A DNA stretch of 64,000 nt, from contig NC_134878.1 in NCBI RefSeq assembly GCF_041734735.1, positions 35,495,742 through 35,559,741 of the forward strand, given 5' to 3'. The notes beneath the pieces are model-generated. The model saw only the letters and a program-made list of their open reading frames with translations. It was not told where the DNA came from and made no database searches. Made by a program: the position numbers and the translations under genes. This document shows positions 56,926-64,000 of this stretch, piece by piece. The stretch is from Babylonia areolata (lineage: Eukaryota; Mollusca; Gastropoda; Neogastropoda; Buccinidae). Each line of letters opens with the position of its first letter. Position 1 is the stretch's first letter.

Positions 56926-59900
56926 AATAAATATATAAGACAACAATGATGATAAATAAGCAAATAAATGTAAAACATGAAGACACACATTCACACATAC
57001 ACCCACACATGCGTAACAGATATGCACCAAACCAGGAACACAACCATACTGCAAAGGAGCCTCTAACCCTGATCTCTGTTGAACACTGGATCACAAGTCA
57101 AATGCCTAACCGATTCTGCCACAGCACCTGGATACATCTTGGTTTAAAAGAAACGAAACATACACACATAGAGAACATGATATTTAATACACATGTGAAA
57201 AAAGTTCAAATCTCTTCTAAGTTCTTTCATGCAAATCCACAAATATATTGCTTAAATGTTTTTTTTCAAAAAGCCACCAACTCTACACACACACACATCA
57301 AACGTAACACAACATACACACAAGCACACACAAACAACACAACATAAGCAAACACAGAGAACACAAAGTTTTGAGAGAGATGAAAAAGAATGGCAGATCA
57401 CTCACCTATGCCGGGGAGAATGTGGAATTTCTCATTGACCTCTTTGTCCACAGCAGTGGTCACTATCTTCACCTTGGGGAAGGCATACGCCACTGAGTGC
57501 ACACCTGCCAACAAATCAAATCAAATGATGCCATTTTAAGCCAAGATGACCACAAAGGGGCCATTTCAGGGCTGAATACCTGTCAGTTCCAGTTGTAAAT
57601 GTTAAAGGGAATTTAAACAATGTTAAAAAGACCAATCACCCACGTCTTGCTCTGTCCAGGTAAAATTAGAATCAAGTTAACTCTTTTACCATCAAGGTTC
57701 TGTGCGAAAAACACTTCCAAGCACCAAATAGACTCGATGCTCTTAGTCACACAATTTCATGACAAAATAATACAATGGACTTGTTCATTTCAAACTTGGT
57801 CGGGGGGTGGAGGTTAGTCATTGTTCTATTATGCAGGGGAAGTTTGCTGCAGCTGTCAAGCTTTGTTACAATGTGATCAAGTCTTTAAGATGACCCCTTG
57901 ATGTCCACTTAAGTCGCCAGTGGTGGTGAACTGCCTGGTCAACTAAAGTCACTTATGGTGCTGAAAGAGTTAAACTTTTTGAAAAAAAAAAAAAAACCCA
58001 ACAAAAAACAAAAATAACACCCATAAAATGGGGGTGTGGGAGGGACATCCCAGAGCTTGCCAACAGCAACAACATGAAAATGAATACTCAACCCTTTCAG
58101 TGCCAAGCCTATTCTATGCTCAGTGACAGATATTTGCCAAACAGATGTTTGGTCACCGAGAGTAAACCATGCGTTGACACCAATGCTGCTGGGCGTGGTT
58201 CCAACACCCACACCCCCACTACCATCCCCTTCACAACTCCATACTCTCCACCCCCCTGCTCCCAGCACCCCCCTTCTCCTCAACCCTCCAGCCCCTTCCC
58301 CTAACCTTCACAACTAGCCTCTTCCCCCACCTTCACAACTCCAGCCCATACCCTCAACCCCCTGCTCCCAGCACCCCCCTTCTCCTTAACCCTCCAGCCT
58401 CTTCCCCCACCTTCACAACTCCAACCCATACCCTCAACGCCCTGCTCCCAGCACCCCGAGTTCCCCTCAACCCTATAATCCTCCCTTCCCCCATCACAAC
58501 CCCCCTCACCAGACTCGGCCATGAGCAGGGAGCAGAGAGTGATGTTCTCCTCGGGAACATCGTGATCCAGCAGCACGCGGATGGCCATCATGGCCGCGGC
58601 CCCCGTGGCCACAGTGGCGTCCATCAGGAAGATGTGGTAGTCCTTGATGTCCTTGGGCAGGCGCAGGTAATGCAGCTGTGGGCAGGGAACAACATTCACA
58701 GCTGTGCACAGGATTACCATTAACAAAGAGTTAACACATGCACACGCACACACACTCACGCACAAGCACACACACATGCACACAAAGACAGACACATGCA
58801 CACACACAGTTGTTACACTCTATCTTAAACTGTAATATTATCTTACCTGAATGTCTTTCTTTTTACATAATTGATGTGTGCATGGTGATCAGGGAAGGGT
58901 GGGTCAGTTACTCATTCTGTTTTCTCTTTGATCTTTGCTGGTGGGCATTTTGAGCCAAAAGAGAATTTTCTGTTTTGGTTGAAGCAGTCAATAAATATTT
59001 TGAATTACTGAATTGAATTTGAACTGAATTAACACACCTGTGAACAGAAACAATGTTTACAGCTTGGAGTGTCAGTTAATGGCTTCAGCTGTGTAAAGAA
59101 TACAGTTAACAGCTGTGTGAATGGTAATTTACCATCGTGTAAATACAACAGTTTACAACAGTGAACAAAGTCAGTTAACTGCTGTACAAAGAGAAAAGTG
59201 TACAACTGTGTAAAGGGTAAGTTAATCGCTCTGGCTGTGTAAAGTTAACAGCGAAGTAAGTTTGAAATGAACTTACTTTATCCTGTTCTTTATGTTTGCA
59301 AAGCAAAGTTGGCCATTACAGTACAAACACATACACATTCTTCAAAGTTAGATCATTTGTCTCAAAAGTGCACCAAAGTCTGTTTATCTTCAAATGCATC
59401 ACAATGGTATTGTTGATGTTTTTGTGGATGGGTGTATATATGTGTGTGTGTGCACTTAAATGCTCAGGTAAATAAATCATAATAGACCAATAATGTACAT
59501 ATGTGTCAAAGACAACATCTAAGTTGATACTCTCAACATAGCATGTGCATGTCTTTTTTTTCTTTATCCGTTGTATAGGCTTCTGTTCTTTGTATAATGT
59601 AATAACTGAATAAAAAAGATGTTTTTTAATGCACCATAACAGGCCTGTTTTGCTTAAAAACTGCTTAACCTCTGCCCTGCTCCACATAAACAATGTTACC
59701 ACATTTGGGCTGTTCCACCCAAGATCTGATGGAGAGTGGGATTTAACACACAAAAAAACAACAACAACAAAAAACAACAAAATCAACAACAACAGCAACA
59801 AAACAACAACAACAAAACAACTGCAACTAGAACCCACAATCTTCCATTTCCCAGTCGGGCAACTAGAACCCACAATCTTCCATTTCCCTGTCGGGCAACT

Positions 59901-62710
59901 AGAACCCACAATCTTCCATTTCCCAGTCGGTGTAACCACAGGGCTACAGCGTGCCCCTCCTCCCCAACACACACACGCAGAGATACACTCACACACACAC
60001 ACACTTTCACTCACACACACACACAGGGCACACTGACCTCAGGTTCCCCAGTGTCAAGGTTGGTCTGGATGAGGATTTTGCCGATGCTGACATCCTTGCT
60101 CACCTCACGCAGAGCCTGCTCCATTGTCTCCCCTGCCCTCAGGATCGACACGCCTGCTATCTGCACCGTCACACACACACATACATCATCATCATAATAA
60201 TAAAGGTGTTTTATTATTTCATTTGTAATCTGTTTATATCTCTTTATTTTCTGCTCTATGCAGTCTTGATCACTGGACATAACACGACATGGCTTATATG
60301 ACTTATGCTGTGATGGGCATACTATGAATGCGTTTTCTTGCTGAAATGTGAGAACATAGACTTTGTGCTGTTCTGTGGAGGTAATACATATGTTGCATTT
60401 TTGTCAAATGTACAATATCTCCTCTAGAAACAATAAAATATTTTGTATCTTGTATCTTTATGCAAGCTTGAATTCTTCAAGAGGAGTTCTGGTCATGGTT
60501 TGATGATATGTGTATATAAAATCTCTTACACTGAAATCCTTCCAGCATCACTTCACTCACCTTAATGTCTGACAACTTCTTCCCTGAATATTCATATCCC
60601 TGAGGTGTTTCAGCATTCACAGCCTGTCAAAAATAACATCCTGCTTTAGTTAAATTCAAAGTAAATACATGAATCCACCGTACATAAATCCATCACATAC
60701 TTTGTGACAACATGAAATAATAAGGATCAACCATTCCAACTTTGTTTAAAAAGAAAAAAAAAATCATACACTGTATTGCCAATGTGACTGTCTAAACAAT
60801 TATTCTTGCACACTGACGATTTTGAATTAACTATTCTGACTTCACTTCTGTTCAAACACCAATGCAATATGCTGATACTGTTGTGTGTAGCCATGGTCAC
60901 TGATAACCTTCTGATTACGTCAGATTTCTCTGTATCATAATATGGCTGGTTTCTTTTAAGCGAGCCAATATCAAACCTTTGTTTATTGTGTTAAAACACC
61001 AGTACCCAAACCGCCACATAGTCTAGCGGGTGGTGAAGGAAAACAATCTGATGTGTTGTTTGAACCATGTTGTCTGCATATTTTCTAGGCAGATGTTATC
61101 ATTAGCTGGATCGGCATTTTACATGTGTTCACAGCTCACTGATTTGCTTCAGTGGGAAATGAAAGAACTGGATGACAGTACTGGGAGTACTGGGAGTATA
61201 TATGAGTGCATTCCACTTGTGTTTGTCTTTTTTTTTTTTTTTCAACATTTTGAAACACGCACACAATGAGTAACTGCAATGCTTATTTTCTTTACAAACA
61301 ACAAAAGACAGAACAGAATGGAAAAAGAACATGAACAGACACACTTATTGTTGTACACACCTTAAAAGACACAAACACAAGATCTTGTACACACCTTAAA
61401 AGATGCAAACACTGTTGTACACACCTTAAAAGGCACAAATACAGATGTATGCACATTAAAAGATGCATATATTGTACACACCTCAAAAGATACAAACACT
61501 GTTGTACACATCTTAAAAGACACACATACTGTTGTACACACCTTAAAAGGCAACAAAGACATGGCACATTCAAACAGCAGACGCATCAGCCTTTTAGAGT
61601 AGAATATGAATTCATCCCTGTTTGTTTCTTGGTTTCTGAAACAACACAACACATGATAATACATGTCAGCATAATGTGCATTTATGCACCACTTACCCTT
61701 CTGCTCTAAGCAAGTTTAACAATACATGTGGTATGAAAAAATCACATGAATAAAATTAATATTATTAAATTAAAAAGTTGCTAACAATCCTATTTGAAAA
61801 CAGAGTAACATCACTGACAACTCTCACACATCAATTACACACACAAGTACACCAAAATGGTCTGGGGGAAAAAAGGACCTACGGTTTAACTCACTCAGTA
61901 CGGCCAGTCCTCTCTTCTCCTCTACACAGACCCCTCGGATGTCCAGTGGGTGTCTGAATGACCCAACCTTTAGCTTCCGTCGTCAGAATTGTGGTATTCT
62001 TTGTCAACATTCACCTCTTCAGTATAAGAGCCTTCCGCTTGCAATATTTTGATGATGGTAACTGGGGTGAAACGCTGTTAACATCGTCTCTTTCGCCGTT
62101 CATATGGAGAGAGTTAAACTATAAAAGATTAAGTTATTGAAAGGGCATCTCCTCGACTACAAGCAATGTCTAAAATTACAACCAGTTCTTAATTAAGAAA
62201 ACTGAGCAGAACAGCTGTGTCCTTGTCTAATCAAATCATGTTACTTTAGCTCCACAAAACACAGAAAGCTCTAAATATTTGCTCAAAAACAAAGTCTGCA
62301 CTAAACATAACTTAAGTGAACCCTCCCCTACCAACCTTTTTTTTTTTCTTTTTCAACAAATGACAAGAAATTATCCACTCAGCAACTATCCTAAAACCTG
62401 ACTGTATAAATCCATGTATAAAAGATAACAGACCCAGTAACACACACATAATCAGAACCAGGTTATTTCATAGTCTCATTTCAACACACAAAAAGTCTTT
62501 TAAATGACCCTGTTTTGGTTCTTTACACATAACCAAAAACGAAAGCCACCCAGTTCACAAAAATTAAACTTCAGGTGTTTTCCTTCCTCACCTGATAAAG
62601 GTATGCAGGCCATGCACCTGGGGTGTTTTCTCCAACACGTGCAGCGAGTTGGGCATGGGGGCGTCCTTGTATTCCACATTGGCCAGCTTGTTACGCAGCT
62701 TGAAACCTCT
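56077..62710 (-). CDS. UCKL1: UCKL1, C-terminal seven coding exons (UPRT-like domain)
   Basis: Exons 62710-62592, 61635-61542, 60623-60561, 60160-60038, 58675-58510, 57504-57406 and 56129-56077 join in phase to 238 residues and a stop. Seen in order: [20 protein letters not shown] and [90 protein letters not shown] then [50 protein letters not shown]. These match metazoan UCKL1, an N-terminal uridine-cytidine kinase fused to a uracil phosphoribosyltransferase-like domain in pyrimidine salvage. The kinase half lies past the right edge. The animal UPRT-like domain is thought to be mainly structural. All splice sites are GT-AG. The tail (FTESVA) is shorter than the acidic tail I recall for human UCKL1. 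Confidence 0.95.
56481..56655 (+). mobile_element. SINE, left part, split by a later SINE
   Basis: Begins near GGTCCCATGGCCTTCCACAG and continues after the insertion at 57043-57130 (CCTGATCTCTGTTGAACACT; GCCTAACCGATTCTGCCACA). Related to 11030-11300. Confidence 0.65.
56656..57031 (-). mobile_element. Hairpin-tailed SINE inserted into another SINE
   Basis: Flanked by the 11-bp duplication CCAGGAACACA (56645-56655 and 57032-57042). In reverse orientation it starts with the TTTCAG-repeat tail, then the hairpin module (56680-56765), then A/AAT-rich filler. The duplication shows it moved as a unit. Confidence 0.8.
57406..57504 (-). CDS. UCKL1: UCKL1 exon: [20 protein letters not shown] segment
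   Basis: Phase 1 in and out. Acceptor TTTGTTGGCAG, donor ATAG|GTGAGT. Encodes the segment through KFHILPGIG. Confidence 0.95.
57677..57973. mobile_element. TTAA-flanked MITE in a UCKL1 intron
   Basis: TTAA at 57677-57680 and 57970-57973. Ends CTCTTTTACCATCAAGG and TTATGGTGCTGAAAGAG are imperfect inverted repeats. No coding. Confidence 0.7.
58200..58502 (-). repeat. G-rich minisatellite just downstream of a UCKL1 donor
   Basis: Three to four copies of an 80-odd bp unit, G-rich on the transcribed (RNA-like) strand, with GGTGGGGGAAGAGGCTGGAG and GGGGGGTGCTGGGAGCAGG. It starts within about 8 bases of the exon donor at 58509. Confidence 0.8.
58510..58675 (-). CDS. UCKL1: UCKL1 exon: PRPP-loop-like segment
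   Basis: [55 protein letters not shown]. Acceptor CCTGCCCACAG, donor TCTG|GTGAGG. Holds the TVATG loop that corresponds to the phosphoribosyl-diphosphate site of UPRTs. Confidence 0.96.
58735..59300 (-). repeat. CA-rich tract and degenerate CAGCTGTGTAAAG repeat
   Basis: 58735-58810 is CA-rich. 59035-59245 holds several loose copies of ACAGCTGTGTAAAG/AGTTAAC, similar to the flank immediately upstream of the neighbouring UCKL1 acceptor (58680-58735). Confidence 0.5.
59301..60037 (-). repeat. UCKL1 intron with a 31-bp triplicate and microsatellites
   Basis: 59822-59932 has three copies of CAACTAGAACCCACAATCTT with CCATTTCCCAG. An AAC-repeat precedes it (59757-59820), and CA repeats lie at 59985-60025. 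Confidence 0.8.
60038..60160 (-). CDS. UCKL1: UCKL1 exon: [20 protein letters not shown] segment
   Basis: 41 codons, phase 0 at both ends. Acceptor GACGGTGCAG after a GT repeat, donor CCTGAG|GTCAGT. Confidence 0.96.
60561..60623 (-). CDS. UCKL1: UCKL1 exon: [20 protein letters not shown] segment
   Basis: 21 codons, phase 0 at both ends. Acceptor TTTTTGACAG, donor ATTAAG|GTGAGT. Confidence 0.95.
60624..61330 (-). other. UCKL1 intron, no other content seen
   Basis: AT-rich with a T run near 61230. A short GTACTGGGA duplication lies at 61180-61196. Confidence 0.5.
61346..61560 (-). repeat. Minisatellite made of a UCKL1 exon / intron junction
   Basis: Seven copies of a 27-30 bp unit reading, on the coding strand, CTTTTAAG|GTGTGTACAACA then GTGTTTGTATC. 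The first copy is the real junction at 61542. Extra copies end at 61512 (donor lost), 61482, 61455 (weak), 61425 and 61395, all a multiple of three bases from the real one. A further copy, just after a stop codon, lies near 61362. Confidence 0.9.
61542..61635 (-). CDS. UCKL1: UCKL1 exon: [20 protein letters not shown] segment
   Basis: One base finishes an Arg codon, then [20 protein letters not shown] and [11 protein letters not shown]. Ends in phase 0 at AAG|GTGTGT. The open frame continues past the donor through most of the tandem array. Confidence 0.95.
61886..62117. mobile_element. TTAA-flanked MITE, copy 2, in a UCKL1 intron
   Basis: Same length and ends as the copy at 54274-54505, in the same orientation. 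TTAA at 61886-61889 and 62114-62117. Confidence 0.8.
62592..62710 (-). CDS. UCKL1: UCKL1 exon: first one inside the window
   Basis: [20 protein letters not shown] then [19 protein letters not shown], ending in phase 2 at ATCAG|GTGAGG. Acceptor GTGTGCTGCAG. Upstream exons are not recognisable in the remaining 1.3 kb. Confidence 0.92.
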
Positions 62711-62759
62711 CTGCAGCACACCACACATCAGGTCAAGTGGACTGGTATTCTAGTGGAAA

Positions 62760-63125
62760 CACATCGCCCAAGAAAGTAAGAGAATCTGGGCACACAGGAT
62801 TGAATCCCACACTCGCCAGTATTTACTCCCCCTCCACTAGACCTTAAGCGCTGGTTTGGAAGCTGGTCATTCAAGTGAGACGATAAACTGGGGTCCCATG
62901 TGCAGCATGTACCTAGTGCCTTATAAAAACCAATGTCAGCAAAAGGGTTGTCCCTAGCAAAAATTTGTGGAAAAATCCACTTTGATAGGAAAACAAATGC
63001 ACTTACAGGCCGAAAAAAGAACAATGGAAGAAACAATGGGTGGCACTGCACTGTAGCAACATGCTCTCCTGGGAAGAGCAACCCAAATTTTACACAGAAA
63101 AATCTGCTGTGACAAAGAGTAATAA
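62760..63125 (+). mobile_element. Diverged tRNA-derived SINE
   Basis: Same body as 18290-18715 (CCCCCTCCACTAGACCTTAA; GAGACGATAAACTGGGGTCC; AAAATCCACTTTGATAGG) with a decayed B-box (GGATTGAATCC). Lies in the UCKL1 intron upstream of the first visible exon. Confidence 0.75.
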
Positions 63126-64000
63126 AATGTCACATTGCTTACTGAGTTTGTGACAAATGCAATCGCATGTGTGCTTCCAAAAACACATGCATGTCCATCA
63201 ACATGGCACATCATGTCATCATCCTCGATTCCTGACAGACATGCAGGAATGTCATGAGAACATTATGCCATAATAACAAAAGATCTCATGTTGGCAGTGT
63301 GATCAGTATGACAAAGTAACCAATGAAATTTGACTGAGAATTAACATCAAAGATAAAGTGGTGCGAAAAAATGACATAACAAAATCACAGAATGACATTA
63401 CTCGAAATTGTAGAACTCCCAAGGAGGATCAAGATAAGGACTGGTGTTCAGCATCTGGTTTATCTTATCCTTTTACACAGCGAAATCATGTCATAAAAAA
63501 AGAAATACATCAAATACAAATTCTCATTCTGTCTCAAGCATTTTATATATTCTTTTAATTGTACGCATGTCTCCTTCAGGGTGCCTGCAAATCTTCGTGT
63601 GTGAATCAGAATAGCTGGTAGTTGGTGAGAACTTCTAAAAAAAAAAAAAAAGTACCCTAAAAATAGTAATGCAGTTTGTTTTTGTTTCTTTCTTTTTTAT
63701 TTCTTTCTTTTTTTCAAAACCTGGAAACAGCATCTTTTTTTTCTTTTCTAATATACAGTTTGGTTTTCTCTCTTATTATTGAGCTTTGGAACTGCACTTG
63801 CCACTCTTGTAACATGTACCATTAACCATGAAAACAAAGGCACACAAAATGCTATGTTTTATCTTTACAAAACCAAAGATGTTTTATAGTGTCTGTACTC
63901 AAGTCCACTTGCAGCAGTCAGATAAAACTTCAATCAATAAAAGCTACATCAACAAAGTCATCACACAAAAAGTGTTTAAAAATTCATTTATTTTGCACAC
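63126..64000. other. Right-edge DNA, presumed UCKL1 intron
   Basis: AT-rich with T and A runs (63630-63760). No UCKL1 exon or other coding segment was found on either strand. Confidence 0.45.

Noticed and set aside
58301-58807. 168-codon minus frame extending the UCKL1 exon both ways
   Set aside because: Only 58510-58675 matches UCKL1. The extensions read CA-rich DNA and the G-rich repeat, and good splice sites bound the exon.
59316-60020. 234-codon minus frame with a triplicated [12 protein letters not shown]
   Set aside because: A reading of the 31-bp triplicate and AAC/CA repeats in a UCKL1 intron; no homology.

Overview
The window looks like a nuclear contig from a gastropod mollusc. 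The host exons encode recognisable metazoan proteins split by long introns. The rest is crowded with molluscan-style tRNA-derived SINEs, APE-type LINEs, TTAA-flanked MITEs, CA/GT/AT microsatellites and minisatellites. The gastropod assignment is inferred from remembered repeat families, not from a search.

Layout. 494-6510: a long I/Nimb-like LINE (ORF1 with three zinc knuckles; ORF2 with APE, RT and RNase H). 6908-21167: probable exons of an unidentified plus-strand host gene, strongest at 9178-9696 and 10660-10840. It is interleaved with SINEs, a minus-strand LINE tail (11444-12251), a second near-identical copy of the first LINE (from 12252) that carries a solo LTR (14239-15345) and runs into a 100-N assembly gap (15501-15600), a poly-G tract and an acidic-codon repeat. 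21430-27312: minisatellite, microsatellites, a large poly-A retroposon and SINE pieces. 27313-42441: a complete five-exon gene for the MAPK kinase kinase Mos. Its introns hold a nearly whole LINE, nested SINEs, another LINE tail, a MITE and three minisatellites. 42442-56076: the space between two convergent genes, with TTAA elements, LINE tails and two large minisatellites (49661-50395; 50796-52990, the latter with a 1,055-bp higher-order duplication). 56077-62710: minus strand, the last seven coding exons of UCKL1 (uridine-cytidine kinase-like 1), covering its UPRT-like domain; the kinase half lies beyond the right edge.

Function. Mos is the germline MAPKKK that drives MEK/ERK during oocyte maturation. 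UCKL1 belongs to pyrimidine salvage. They are neighbours facing tail to tail, with no evident shared pathway.

Most notable observation: minisatellites built from exon-intron junctions. The Mos exon 2 acceptor, exon 2 donor and exon 3 acceptor, and the donor of one UCKL1 exon, each sit at the edge of a tandem array whose unit contains the splice site and, for the two donors, part of the exon. The Mos exon 2 donor array has roughly 55 copies over about 2 kb. The UCKL1 donor array keeps three extra in-frame donors. A fifth exon (9178-9696) ends inside a repeat of donor-like motifs. I know of no described system matching this; it may point to a recurrent process that amplifies splice junctions.
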